Position numbers and translations under genes: made by a program. This document shows, piece by piece, positions 8,211 to 16,772 of a stretch of 64,000 nucleotides of DNA (position 1 is its first letter; the number at the start of each line of letters is the position of its first letter). A model generated the notes under the pieces. That model was not told the origin of the DNA. It ran no database searches and saw only the letters and a program-made list of their open reading frames with translations. Where the stretch lies: contig JAFYCM010000010.1 of the NCBI GenBank assembly GCA_017539645.1, forward strand, positions 24,599 through 88,598, in the 5' to 3' direction. The stretch comes from Bacteroidales bacterium. Its GTDB lineage: Bacteria; Bacteroidota; Bacteroidia; Bacteroidales; Marinilabiliaceae.

Positions 8211-9287
8211 ATGCGCAGATTGGCAAAAGCAATATTATCCATTTTGGCAGTAGTCATTAGTTTGCTGCTGCTCTTTGCCTATTACTCCACAAGTGTGCCG
8301 CCGCAAAAACTCCACGGCTTAAGCCTATTGTGGTATGCCATTCCATACTTATGGTTAGCCAACCTCGCACTGCTCATAATACGCATATTCATTGGCAACA
8401 CGTTCACTTCACTCTTACAAATAGTAGCCATTCTACTCACCTCGCCTGGCGCATACGTAACGTTCAGTTTCGTAAATACTCACGAAGACCAACGCGCCGA
8501 TATTGAGGTACTTACATACAACGTGCGCGTGCTCTGCGGCTCGGAGCAGAGCGGTAAGATTCAGGTGAAAGATTTGGTTGAGTTCGTACAAAAACAAAAT
8601 GCCGACATTGTCTGCCTACAAGAGATGCCTACGGGGCTCTATCTGCAGACCAGCGGCAAAGCCGAAAGTTCCGACGTGGCTAAAGAATTCGGTTATAAAT
8701 ATGCATGTACGTCTGAAAAATATGGGCTCAATTCGCTTGTGATTCTCTCGCGCTATCCGCTGCACAAGATAAATATTCAGAAACCATCGCTCAATGGCTA
8801 TGTACTTATGGCTGAGGCAGATATTGATGGTAAAAAACTCAACGTGCTGAACTGTCATTTACAATCCAACAGCCTCACCGAGGATGAGATTACAGCCGTT
8901 AACCAGCTAAAAAATCTCGACACGCAGAAGCACGAAGATGAAGTAAAATCTACATACAGAAAGCTCTCGAAATCGTCATTGCTACGTTCGGCGCAAGTTG
9001 ACGATTTGGCGGAATACATATCGCGTTTGAAGCATCGCACACTCGTTTGCGGCGACTTCAACGACGTGCCTACATCATATACTTACCATAAAATATCTAA
9101 GGAACTCAACGATGCTTTTGTTGGCTCGGGAGTTGGCGTAGGCGACACTTACAATGGTAAATTGCCTCCGTTGCGTATCGATTATATATTCTACTCGTCG
9201 AAAGTAGAGGTAATTAGATACGATGAGCTCGACGCTCTGCTCTCCGACCATTACCCTGTGAAAGCCTCATTTGCACTGCTGAACTAA
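8211..9287 (+). CDS. endonuclease/exonuclease/phosphatase (EEP) family membrane protein
   Basis: A 358-residue protein with three N-terminal hydrophobic segments (about residues 7-25, 40-60 and 66-85), then an EEP fold domain. EEP motifs are visible: LTYNVRVL near residue 103, DIVCLQEMP with the metal-binding Glu, NVLNCHLQS with the catalytic His, LVCGDFNDVP near 278, and the terminal LSDHYPVKASF. Such proteins hydrolyse phosphodiester or phosphomonoester bonds, and the membrane-anchored Bacteroidetes forms are usually uncharacterised. The active site should lie on one side of the inner membrane, probably periplasmic. It lies 16 nt after the second rhomboid, suggesting a shared transcript. 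Confidence 0.88.
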   Translation: MRRLAKAILSILAVVISLLLLFAYYSTSVPPQKLHGLSLLWYAIPYLWLANLALLIIRIFIGNTFTSLLQIVAILLTSPGAYVTFSFVNTHEDQRADIEVLTYNVRVLCGSEQSGKIQVKDLVEFVQKQNADIVCLQEMPTGLYLQTSGKAESSDVAKEFGYKYACTSEKYGLNSLVILSRYPLHKINIQKPSLNGYVLMAEADIDGKKLNVLNCHLQSNSLTEDEITAVNQLKNLDTQKHEDEVKSTYRKLSKSSLLRSAQVDDLAEYISRLKHRTLVCGDFNDVPTSYTYHKISKELNDAFVGSGVGVGDTYNGKLPPLRIDYIFYSSKVEVIRYDELDALLSDHYPVKASFALLN

Positions 9288-9358
9288 GTTTTTGGTGATT
9301 TTTTTCATAAAAATCATTATAAATTTCAAAACACGCGTACACATAATCAGAAAATGTA

Positions 9359-9366
9359 TATTTTTG
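9359..9366 (+). promoter_or_regulatory. TAnnTTTG -7 box upstream of argR
   Basis: TATTTTTG matches the Bacteroidetes -7 consensus and lies 28 nt before the argR start, leaving a short leader. No TTTG is found at the -33 spacing. It probably drives the argR-led arginine cluster. Confidence 0.45.
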
Positions 9367-9394
9367 CAGTCGGTTTGAATAAACATACAACAAT

Positions 9395-9889
9395 ATGTCA
9401 AAAGCAAAGAACATTCGTCAAGTGGAGATTCGTGACATTATAAGCACGATGAACATCGCAAGTCAGGACGACCTGATGCAAGAACTCATGCGCCGTGGAC
9501 TTACGGTGACGCAGGCAACTCTTTCGAGAGACATCAAAGAGATGCGTATTGCCAAGACTACAGATATTGATGGCAGTTATCGCTACATTATTCCTAACAA
9601 CAGTGTAGGTCAAGCACAGCCGAGAATACCATCGATAGATATGATTCACACGGGCGTAATAAGTATTGAATTCTCTGGCAACATAGCCGTAATGAAGACA
9701 CAGCCCGGTTATGCTAACGTGGTAGCAAGTGCCATCGACAACACCAACACGCGCACCGTAATTGGCTGCGTAGCTGGCGACGACACAATATTCATTGCTC
9801 TCCGCGAACGATACAAGCAAGACGACATTCTGAACGAATTGCAGAGTGTTATCCCGAATTTGAAGGAAAAATTACTATCTGAAAACTGA
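9395..9889 (+). CDS. argR: arginine repressor ArgR
   Basis: A 164-residue regulator with the two ArgR domains. The N-terminal winged helix-turn-helix (about residues 8-70) has QDDLMQELMRRGLTVTQATLSRDIKEM, the recognition-helix pattern. The C-terminal oligomerisation and arginine-binding domain (about 85-155) has IGCVAGDDTIFIALR, matching the family motif GTIAGDDTIL. ArgR hexamers bind operators near arginine genes when arginine is abundant. It is the first gene of an arginine gene series, so autoregulation and control of the downstream genes are likely (inference). Length is typical and the start is the first ATG. Confidence 0.96.
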   Translation: MSKAKNIRQVEIRDIISTMNIASQDDLMQELMRRGLTVTQATLSRDIKEMRIAKTTDIDGSYRYIIPNNSVGQAQPRIPSIDMIHTGVISIEFSGNIAVMKTQPGYANVVASAIDNTNTRTVIGCVAGDDTIFIALRERYKQDDILNELQSVIPNLKEKLLSEN

Positions 9890-9916
9890 CAATAGAGGAA
9901 AAATTATTTTGCTACA

Positions 9917-10549
9917 ATGAGCGAAATTGACGTAATGGTGGCCTCCGACGAGCACCTACGGTATGTCGATGAGATATTGAAAACCATTAGCGATGCTGCC
10001 AAAGTGAGAGGTACGGGCATTGCAAAACGTAATCCCGGCTACGTAAAACAAAAAATGCGTGAAGGTAAAGCCGTGATTGCACTCGACGGAGAAAACTTCG
10101 CCGGCTTTAGTTATATAGAGACGTGGGGCGGCAAGCACTATGTAACCACTTCGGGACTTATTGTAAAAGACGAGTATCGCGGTTGTGGTCTATCACGTCG
10201 CATCAAGCACATGACTTTCACGCTCGCTCGTATGCGCTGGCCTAATGCCAAGATATTTAGTCTAACCTCGGGAGCTGCTGTTATGAAGCTCAACACCGAC
10301 CATGGCTATGTACCCGTAACCTTCGCACAACTTACCGACGATGAAACATTCTGGAAAGGTTGCGAAGGCTGCATCAACCACGATATTCTCGTGCGCACCA
10401 ATCGTCGTTACTGCGTATGTACTGGTATGCTCTACGACCCCGAACGTGCCCGCAGCGTGCGCGATGCCGATGAAGAGGTAGCCAAGGACAGAGCCTCAAT
10501 TGAGGAGAAAATCAGAGCGCGTTTCCCTGATGGGTTCCCAGAAGATTAA
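9917..10549 (+). CDS. GNAT acyltransferase, candidate N-acyl-glutamate synthase
   Basis: A 210-residue GNAT protein. The acetyl-CoA-binding region is KDEYRGCGLSRRIKHMTF (about residues 87-104), preceded by strands VIALDGENFAGFSYIETWG and followed by FSLTSGAAVMKLNTDHGYVPV. It lies 27 nt after argR and before argG-argC-argD, with no classic argA or argJ nearby, so it is a good candidate for the first step, acylation of glutamate. Bacteroides fragilis is known to use N-succinylated ornithine intermediates, so the acyl donor could be succinyl-CoA rather than acetyl-CoA. Function is inferred from family and context only. Confidence 0.75.
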   Translation: MSEIDVMVASDEHLRYVDEILKTISDAAKVRGTGIAKRNPGYVKQKMREGKAVIALDGENFAGFSYIETWGGKHYVTTSGLIVKDEYRGCGLSRRIKHMTFTLARMRWPNAKIFSLTSGAAVMKLNTDHGYVPVTFAQLTDDETFWKGCEGCINHDILVRTNRRYCVCTGMLYDPERARSVRDADEEVAKDRASIEEKIRARFPDGFPED

Positions 10550-10562
10550 TCAATTGAAAATT

Positions 10563-10593
10563 AGTAGAGACGTGGTGTGCTGCGTTCTCTACT
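10563..10593. repeat. REP-like imperfect palindrome
   Basis: AGTAGAGA-CGTGGTGTGCTGCG-TTCTCTACT has complementary ends AGTAGAGA and TCTCTACT. It belongs to the GTAGAGACG...CGTCTCTAC family seen again near 38.9, 39.6, 42.3 and 43.0 kb. It lies between the GNAT gene and argG, where it could form a hairpin in the mRNA. Confidence 0.55.
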
Positions 10594-10635
10594 CAGAAAT
10601 CAAAATTCGTAATACATAATTCGTAATTATACAAG

Positions 10636-11841
10636 ATGGAACAGAAGAAGAAAGTTGTGGTAGCCTTCAGCGGTGGTCTCGATACATCGTACACCGTGAT
10701 GTATTTGGCCAAAGAGAAAGGCTATGAAGTTTATGCTGCATGCGCCAACACTGGCGGTTTCAGTGCCGAGCAACTCAAAACCAACGAGGAGAACGCCTAT
10801 AAACTTGGTGCTACCAAGTATGTTACTCTCGACGTGACACAAGAATACTACGCCAAGAGCCTCCGATATATGGTCTACGGCAACGTGCTTCGCAACAACT
10901 GCTACCCAATTTCTGTAAGTTCCGAACGAATTTTCCAAGCCATAGCTATCGCGCGCTATGCCAAGGAGATTGGCGCACAAGCTATAGCTCACGGTTCGAC
11001 GGGTGCAGGCAACGACCAAATTCGCTTCGACATGACATTCCTCGTTATGGCGCCTGGCACTGAGATTATCACCCTCACCCGCGATGGCAACCTAAGCCGC
11101 CAAGAGGAGGTCGATTACCTAAATAAGAATGGCTACTTTGCCGACTTCACTAAGCTCAAATATTCATACAACGTAGGTATTTGGGGTACTTCGATTTGTG
11201 GCGGCGAGATTCTCGACTCGAAGCAAGGTCTACCTGAGTCGGCTTACCTCAAGCACCCAACCAAAGAGGGTCCAGAACTCCTCAAACTTGGTTTCGAGAA
11301 GGGTGAACTCTGCAGCGTCAATGGTACTAAGTACGACGACAAGATAAAAGCCATACAAGCCGTTGAAGAGATTGGTGCTGCATACGGCATTGGACGCGAC
11401 TGTCATGTGGGCGACACCATCATTGGCATCAAAGGCCGTGTGGGATTCGAAGCTGCTGCACCTATGCTAATTATTGGTGCGCACAGATTCCTCGAAAAAT
11501 TCACACTCTCGAAGTGGCAACAATATTGGAAAGATCAAGTGTCGAATTGGTACGGCATGTTCCTCCACGAGAGCCAATATCTCGAGCCTGTTATGCCCGA
11601 TATTGAAGCAATGCTCGAGAGTAGCCAGCGCAACGTAACCGGCGAAGTGACGCTCGAACTCCGTCCACTCTGCTTCCAAACTGTAGGTGTAGACTCACCA
11701 AACGATCTTGTGAAGAACAAACTCGGCGAATACGGCGAAACAGCCAAAGCATGGTCGAGCGACGATGCCAAAGGCTTCATCAAAGTGACATCTACAGCGC
11801 TGCGTGCATACTATCTTGCTCATCCTAATGAGCGTATGTAG
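10636..11841 (+). CDS. argG: argininosuccinate synthase
   Basis: A 401-residue enzyme joining citrulline and aspartate with ATP to give argininosuccinate, the penultimate arginine step. The PP-loop motif VVVAFSGGLDTSYTVMYLA is at residues 7-25. AIAHGSTGAGNDQIRFD (about 116-132) is the signature 2 region, and later VGIWGTSICGGEI and DCHVGDTIIGIKGRVGFEAAAPM match family blocks. Length is normal and the gene looks intact. The start is preceded by an A-rich tattatacaag context. It stands 86 nt downstream of the GNAT gene with a palindrome between, so it may have partly independent expression. Confidence 0.97.
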   Translation: MEQKKKVVVAFSGGLDTSYTVMYLAKEKGYEVYAACANTGGFSAEQLKTNEENAYKLGATKYVTLDVTQEYYAKSLRYMVYGNVLRNNCYPISVSSERIFQAIAIARYAKEIGAQAIAHGSTGAGNDQIRFDMTFLVMAPGTEIITLTRDGNLSRQEEVDYLNKNGYFADFTKLKYSYNVGIWGTSICGGEILDSKQGLPESAYLKHPTKEGPELLKLGFEKGELCSVNGTKYDDKIKAIQAVEEIGAAYGIGRDCHVGDTIIGIKGRVGFEAAAPMLIIGAHRFLEKFTLSKWQQYWKDQVSNWYGMFLHESQYLEPVMPDIEAMLESSQRNVTGEVTLELRPLCFQTVGVDSPNDLVKNKLGEYGETAKAWSSDDAKGFIKVTSTALRAYYLAHPNERM

Positions 11842-11957
11842 TTACGAATTACAAATTACGAATTACGGTTTGCTACAATGGCTTCGTAATTCGTAATACT
11901 TGATTCATAAATACTTTCACTTGTATCTCGGAATTTGGAACTCGGAATTCGGAATTA
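11842..11957. repeat. AT-rich degenerate TAATTCG-type spacer repeat
   Basis: The argG-argC spacer is built from variants of attacgaattac, ttcgtaattcgtaat and ctcggaattcggaatt. No gene or clear promoter is seen. It shares its vocabulary with other spacers in this window. Confidence 0.6.
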
Positions 11958-11963
11958 TAAAAA

Positions 11964-12929
11964 ATGATCAAAGTTGGAATTATTGGCGCTGCTGACTACA
12001 CGGCTGGCGAGCTAATCAGAATACTTATAAATCACCCCTGCGCTAACATACTTTTTGCCCAAAGCAAGAGCCACGCAGGACAACCAGTTTGGATGGCTCA
12101 TCACGATTTGATTGGCGAAACTTCGCTGACCTTCTCTGCCGATGCGCCAGTGCAGACGGTTGACGTGATATTTCTATGTATGGGTCACGGCAAGTCGAGA
12201 GCCTTTGTGGAGTCGCTTCCGAGTGATTTCAATGGCAAGATTATCGACCTCAGCCAAGATTACCGTCTTGCCGATTCGGCAGGTGATTTTGTCTATGGCT
12301 TGCCGGAGGCTTTCCGCAGAGAGATAAAGGCTGCCGACCATATTGCCAATCCAGGATGCTTCGCTACTGCTATTCAGTTGGCACTTCTACCAATGGCAAA
12401 AGCCGATAAGCTTAGCGAAATTCACGTTACGGGCATCACAGGCTCGACAGGTGCAGGACAAAATCCTTCGGAGACAACGCATTTCAGCTGGCGCGAGGGC
12501 AATCTCTCCACGTACAAAGCATTCTCGCACCAGCATCTGCTTGAGATAAACGAGACTCTTCACCGCCTTGCTCCAAGCTATAAGCAACCGCTCAACTTCG
12601 TGCCAGTTCGCGGCAATCACACGCGTGGTATAATGGCAAGTGTGTATTTCGATTGTGACCTCGACGAAGCTGATGCTGTAGATATTTATAAGCGTTATTA
12701 CAAAGACGAACCATTTGTCAATGTTGTTGATTTCAATCCCGACTTGAAAATGGTCGTAAATACCAATAAAGCAGTACTTTACGTGAAGAAGTACGACAAG
12801 AAATTGCACATAGTTTCTATGATAGACAATTTGGTGAAAGGCGCTTCGGGACAGGCAGTCGAAAATATGAACTTGATATTCGGATTACCCGAAAACACTG
12901 GCCTTAACCTCAAACCTTCAGCATTCTAA
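11964..12929 (+). CDS. argC: N-acetyl(succinyl)-gamma-glutamyl-phosphate reductase
   Basis: A 321-residue dehydrogenase of the ArgC family, reducing N-acyl-glutamyl phosphate to the semialdehyde. The Rossmann start is VGIIGAADYTAGELIRIL (residues 4-21). The catalytic cysteine is C132 in HIANPGCFATAIQLALLPM, and the substrate-handling PVRGNHTRGIMASVYF block lies near residue 212. Length is typical of the shorter ArgC class. The stop is 12 nt before argD, so argC and argD are co-transcribed. Whether the acyl group is acetyl or succinyl is open, because Bacteroides uses succinylated intermediates. Confidence 0.96.
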   Translation: MIKVGIIGAADYTAGELIRILINHPCANILFAQSKSHAGQPVWMAHHDLIGETSLTFSADAPVQTVDVIFLCMGHGKSRAFVESLPSDFNGKIIDLSQDYRLADSAGDFVYGLPEAFRREIKAADHIANPGCFATAIQLALLPMAKADKLSEIHVTGITGSTGAGQNPSETTHFSWREGNLSTYKAFSHQHLLEINETLHRLAPSYKQPLNFVPVRGNHTRGIMASVYFDCDLDEADAVDIYKRYYKDEPFVNVVDFNPDLKMVVNTNKAVLYVKKYDKKLHIVSMIDNLVKGASGQAVENMNLIFGLPENTGLNLKPSAF

Positions 12930-12941
12930 GTAAGTATAATT

Positions 12942-14066
12942 ATGGAACTTTTCGATGTCTATTCGCTTTTTGAAGTGACGCCCGTCTGTGGCAAAGGCTG
13001 CCGCGTGTGGGACGAAAACGATACTGAATATCTCGATTTGTACGGCGGTCATGCTGTGATTTCCGTCGGACATTCGCACCCTAAATACATAAAATCGATA
13101 ACCGACCAACTCAACAAGATTGGCTTCTATTCCAACTCGGTTATCAACCCATTGCAGACTACGCTCGCGCATAAAATAGGCAAACTCAGCGGCTACGACG
13201 ATTATTCGCTCTTCCTAATAAATTCGGGCGCTGAGGCTAACGAGAATGCGCTCAAACTTGCCTCGTTCCACACCGGGCGCGACAAAGTGGTAGCATTCAA
13301 ACGCAGTTTCCACGGTCGTACGTCGGGCGCTGTGGCTGTTACGGATAATCCTAAAATTGTTTCGCCATTCAACGCCGTACATAAGGTGGAATTTGCCGAG
13401 TTGAACAACATCGAATCGGTAGAGAAATTACTGAAGAACAACGATGTATCGGCTGTAATTATTGAAGGCATACAAGGTTGCGGCGGCATACATATACCTA
13501 CGCCACAATTCATGCAGGATTTGCGTGCAGTATGCGATAAATATGGCACTGTACTTATTCTCGATGAGATTCAGTCGGGTTATGGACGTAGTGGAAAATT
13601 CTTCGCACATCAATATTCAGGAATAAAGCCAGACATCATTACGATGGCTAAGGGCATAGCCAACGGATTTCCTGTCGGTGGCATACTCATAGCCCCAAAA
13701 TTTGAGGCCGTTAAGGGCATGCTCGGCACTACGTTTGGCGGCAATTATCTTGGCATGGCGGCTGCTATTGCCGTGGCCGACATCTTCGAGGAGGAGCATT
13801 TGGTCGAGAATGCTGCCAAAGTCGGTAAATATTTATTGGAGAACATACCTACGTCGCCCAGAATAAAAGAGGTTAGAGGTCAGGGACTTATGATTGGCAT
13901 CGAGTTCAACGAGCCAATGACCGAAATACGCAAGAAATTGCTCTACGAAAAGCACATATTTACAGGCGTAGCGGGTCAAAATATGATTCGTTTGTTGCCA
14001 CCATTGTGCTTGACAATTGAAGAGTGCGACGAATTTATAGCTGCATTCAAAGAGGTGTTGAAATAA
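12942..14066 (+). CDS. argD: N-acyl-ornithine aminotransferase
   Basis: A 374-residue class III aminotransferase. SGAEANENALKLA (about residues 95-107) binds the PLP phosphate, ILDEIQSGYGRSG (about 206-218) holds the PLP Asp, and the PLP lysine is K237 in ITMAKGIANGFPVGG. TTFGGNYLG lies near 269. It moves an amino group from glutamate to N-acyl-glutamate semialdehyde, making N-acylornithine; Bacteroides homologues may act on succinylated substrate. It follows argC by 12 nt and precedes proC by 6 nt, linking arginine and proline synthesis on one transcript. Confidence 0.95.
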   Translation: MELFDVYSLFEVTPVCGKGCRVWDENDTEYLDLYGGHAVISVGHSHPKYIKSITDQLNKIGFYSNSVINPLQTTLAHKIGKLSGYDDYSLFLINSGAEANENALKLASFHTGRDKVVAFKRSFHGRTSGAVAVTDNPKIVSPFNAVHKVEFAELNNIESVEKLLKNNDVSAVIIEGIQGCGGIHIPTPQFMQDLRAVCDKYGTVLILDEIQSGYGRSGKFFAHQYSGIKPDIITMAKGIANGFPVGGILIAPKFEAVKGMLGTTFGGNYLGMAAAIAVADIFEEEHLVENAAKVGKYLLENIPTSPRIKEVRGQGLMIGIEFNEPMTEIRKKLLYEKHIFTGVAGQNMIRLLPPLCLTIEECDEFIAAFKEVLK

Positions 14067-14072
14067 TTGGTA

Positions 14073-14879
14073 ATGATGATGTTATCGCAAAAGAAAATAG
14101 CCATCATCGGTGGTGGCAATATGGGCGGCGCAATTGCCAAAGGGTTGATAGCTTCGGGCAATATAGCGGCAAGCAACATAACAGTAACGCGCCATAAAGT
14201 TGAACTTTTGTCGGCTTTTGCAGACAAAGGTGTCAACGTGACGAGCGACAACAATGCTGCGGTGGCCAATGCCGACATTGTGATTTTTGCAGTAAAACCT
14301 TGGCTCATAGCCGATGTTATTGCTGACGTAAAATCCAATATTAAGACGCAAACGCTTGTAGTTTCGGTGGCTTCGGGTGTCTCTTTGGCGCAGCTTTCCG
14401 ATATGGTAGGTAGAACTAAGAGTATTGTTCGTGTAATGCCAAACACAGCTGCGGAAGTTGGCGAATCGGTAACTGCTGTTTGTCTACAAAACACAACGCC
14501 CGACGAGCAGCAACTTGTTGAAGATATTTTTCGTCCGATGGGTCTTACTATTGTCACCGATGAGGCTCACATGGCTGCTATTACGGCGCTTGCATCATGC
14601 GGCATAGCACATGCATTGCGATTCATCAGAGCCATGATGGAGTCGGGCATCGAGATGGGGTTGACCTCGCGCCAATCTGCCGATATTGCTGCTCAAACAG
14701 CTAAAGGTGCAGCTGAACTTATCTTGAAAAACCAAAGTCACCCTGAAGTTGAGGTCGATAAAGTATGTACGCCTGGTGGTGTTACCATTACGGGTATCAA
14801 TGCGCTTGAGCATGCAGGCTTCTCCTCGGCTGTGATAAAAGGCATTTTGGCTTCGTATAATAAAATCATAGGTAAGTAA
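14073..14879 (+). CDS. proC: pyrroline-5-carboxylate reductase
   Basis: A 268-residue NAD(P)H-dependent reductase catalysing the last step of proline synthesis. The Rossmann motif IAIIGGGNMGGAIAKGL is at residues 9-25. The C-terminal dimerisation domain has TALASCGIAHALRFI and the signature block CTPGGVTITGINALE near residue 229. Three consecutive ATG codons (14073, 14076, 14079) follow the argD stop; the first was chosen. A TTG at 14067 is less likely. It is tightly packed between argD and proB, consistent with a proline-arginine supercluster fed by glutamate. Confidence 0.95.
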   Translation: MMMLSQKKIAIIGGGNMGGAIAKGLIASGNIAASNITVTRHKVELLSAFADKGVNVTSDNNAAVANADIVIFAVKPWLIADVIADVKSNIKTQTLVVSVASGVSLAQLSDMVGRTKSIVRVMPNTAAEVGESVTAVCLQNTTPDEQQLVEDIFRPMGLTIVTDEAHMAAITALASCGIAHALRFIRAMMESGIEMGLTSRQSADIAAQTAKGAAELILKNQSHPEVEVDKVCTPGGVTITGINALEHAGFSSAVIKGILASYNKIIGK

Positions 14880-14900
14880 TTGTAAAAAACTATACATAAC

Positions 14901-15980
14901 GTGCGCATAACAATAAAAGTAGGTTCGAATGTATTGACGAGGCCTGACGGTACGCTCAATGTGGAGCGAATGGAGCATTTAGTGGCCGAAATAGCCGAAC
15001 TTCACAAGGCTGGTCACAAGGTGATTTTTGTTTCGTCGGGAGCTATGGCGGCTGGTCGCACGTTGGTGAAAAACTATAGTCACCTTGAGCCTGTGGCTCA
15101 ACGACAATTGCTTTCGAGCATCGGCCAGGTGAAACTTATCGACCAATACAAACGCATTTTCGATTGTCATAACATTTTCATCGGTCAGATTCTCGTCACG
15201 AAGCAAGATTTCCGCACGCGTGAGCACTATCTGAATATGAAGAGTTGCATACATACGTTGTGGGAAAATGGTGTTATTCCTGTGGTGAACGAGAACGATG
15301 CAATTTCTGTCACGGGCTTGATGTTCACCGACAACGACGAACTCTCAGGCCTCATGGCTTCGATGATGGATTGCGATAAACTATTCATACTTAGTAATGT
15401 AGATGGCATTTTCGATGGTAACCCAGCCGACGAAGGCACGAAAGTGATTCGCGAAATTGGTTGTCGTCAGAATGTAAGTAAGTATATGCAAGTGTCGAAG
15501 TCGAGCTTCGGACGCGGCGGAATGCAAACAAAATGTCATTCTGCTCAAAAAACTGCGGCTTCGGGCATCGATGTATATATTGCGAATGGCACGCGCGAGG
15601 GCGTAATTACAAGTCTCGCCAATAGCGACGACTCATTTGTATGTACGCACTTCATTGCGGGAGAGCGCATTCCAGCCGTAAAGAAATGGATTGCATATAG
15701 CGAAGGCTTCACGAAGGCCGAAGTGGTTGTAAATGAAGGCGCTAAGAATGCGTTGCTCTCACACAAGAAGGCTGCAAGTTTGCTCTTTTCGGGCATAGTT
15801 ACGATTCTCGGCGAATTCAAAGCTAAAGATTTGCTCACCATTCGCGACGAAGCCGGCACATATCTCGGCGTGGGTTGCAGCACTATGGATTCCGACAAAG
15901 CCCGTGCGCATGTCGGAGCACACAATCTTAAACCTCTTATCCATTACGATTATCTTTATATAGATAACGACTTGATATAG
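14901..15980 (+). CDS. proB: glutamate 5-kinase
   Basis: A 359-residue enzyme phosphorylating glutamate in the first proline step. The amino-acid kinase domain begins ITIKVGSNVLTRPDG (residues 3-17), with VIFVSSGAMAAGRTLV, VVNENDAISV and FTDNDELSGLMASMM following; GRGGMQTKCHSA is near residue 200. A C-terminal PUA domain (about 270-355) is present, giving full length. The start is GTG at 14901. The usual partner proA is not next; it lies 2 kb away beyond an inserted minus-strand pair. The end of proB therefore marks a broken operon. Confidence 0.95.
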   Translation: MRITIKVGSNVLTRPDGTLNVERMEHLVAEIAELHKAGHKVIFVSSGAMAAGRTLVKNYSHLEPVAQRQLLSSIGQVKLIDQYKRIFDCHNIFIGQILVTKQDFRTREHYLNMKSCIHTLWENGVIPVVNENDAISVTGLMFTDNDELSGLMASMMDCDKLFILSNVDGIFDGNPADEGTKVIREIGCRQNVSKYMQVSKSSFGRGGMQTKCHSAQKTAASGIDVYIANGTREGVITSLANSDDSFVCTHFIAGERIPAVKKWIAYSEGFTKAEVVVNEGAKNALLSHKKAASLLFSGIVTILGEFKAKDLLTIRDEAGTYLGVGCSTMDSDKARAHVGAHNLKPLIHYDYLYIDNDLI

Positions 15981-16123
15981 AGTTTCTCGCACAGACAGCA
16001 CGAGATACAGATTTTACGAGCGTTGTAATATGTAGGGAGGAGCCGTGCTACTACCGTAAAAAAGTCGCCCCGAAGGACAACTCTTTTACTTTTTCATTTC
16101 TTCTATTTGTACGAGCGAGAGTA

Positions 16124-16702
16124 TCAATGGTATTTTTGATATATTTCTAAATAACCAGGAATATCATCACCTGGATTTAGTAATACTTTATTTACATCTT
16201 TAGTAATATTCTGTAAGTTCCCTTCTTTATCCAACTGTACCCATATATAATTCGAAGAACCGTTGTATGCAATTATACAATTGAAAGCTGTAGGTTCTAA
16301 AAGAATAGCTGAAGATGATATTCTCAACGAATCCAGAGCATTTCTCCATGCAATTTCACTTACCAATTTTTGATTATACTTATGTAAGTCTGAAGTGTCA
16401 TGAGTTGCACCATATCTTTGGATTTCTTCTATATAAGATTTCTCTTGTTTTATGAGTCCTTTACAAAATTCAATATCATGATTTGCTTGCGATATTCTAT
16501 AATTTAAGTTGTCACCATATGTAACCGTATCTACATTTACCACGATAATACGATCAACATCACTATAAGTTTTTCGAGCATAATATTCCGCTTTTGAATC
16601 AATCGTATCGTTGCAAGCAGACATTAAACTAAGAAGCATTATTGATGATAGGCAATTTTTATTCATCAATTTTTTAGCTGTTTTTAGTACTAACTTTTTC
16701 AT
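16124..16702 (-). CDS. hypothetical lipoprotein
   Basis: A 192-residue protein with a lipoprotein signal: basic MKKLVLKTAKK, a hydrophobic stretch, and lipobox LMSAC at about residue 29. The mature part has a helical, charged middle (ISQANHDIEFCKGLIKQEKSYIEEIQ) and a C-terminal domain with FNCIIAYNGSSNYIWVQLDKEG, perhaps a small beta domain. No family recognised. Strongly AT-rich compared with proB and proA on either side, and oriented opposite to them, which suggests acquired DNA. An internal ATG at 16666 (MNKNCLSSIMLL) is an alternative start. Probably surface or periplasmic. Confidence 0.6.
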   Translation of the reverse strand: MKKLVLKTAKKLMNKNCLSSIMLLSLMSACNDTIDSKAEYYARKTYSDVDRIIVVNVDTVTYGDNLNYRISQANHDIEFCKGLIKQEKSYIEEIQRYGATHDTSDLHKYNQKLVSEIAWRNALDSLRISSSAILLEPTAFNCIIAYNGSSNYIWVQLDKEGNLQNITKDVNKVLLNPGDDIPGYLEIYQKYH

Positions 16703-16772
16703 ATTTATTCTGTATGTAAGTTGAAATTTGTTGCTATTTATTCATAATGGGCGCTATACAACTCGTAGTAAG

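Noticed and set aside
15981-16123. tRNA or structured RNA downstream of proB
   Set aside because: No cloverleaf or terminator-like fold with a T-run could be built; only weak complementarity is present.
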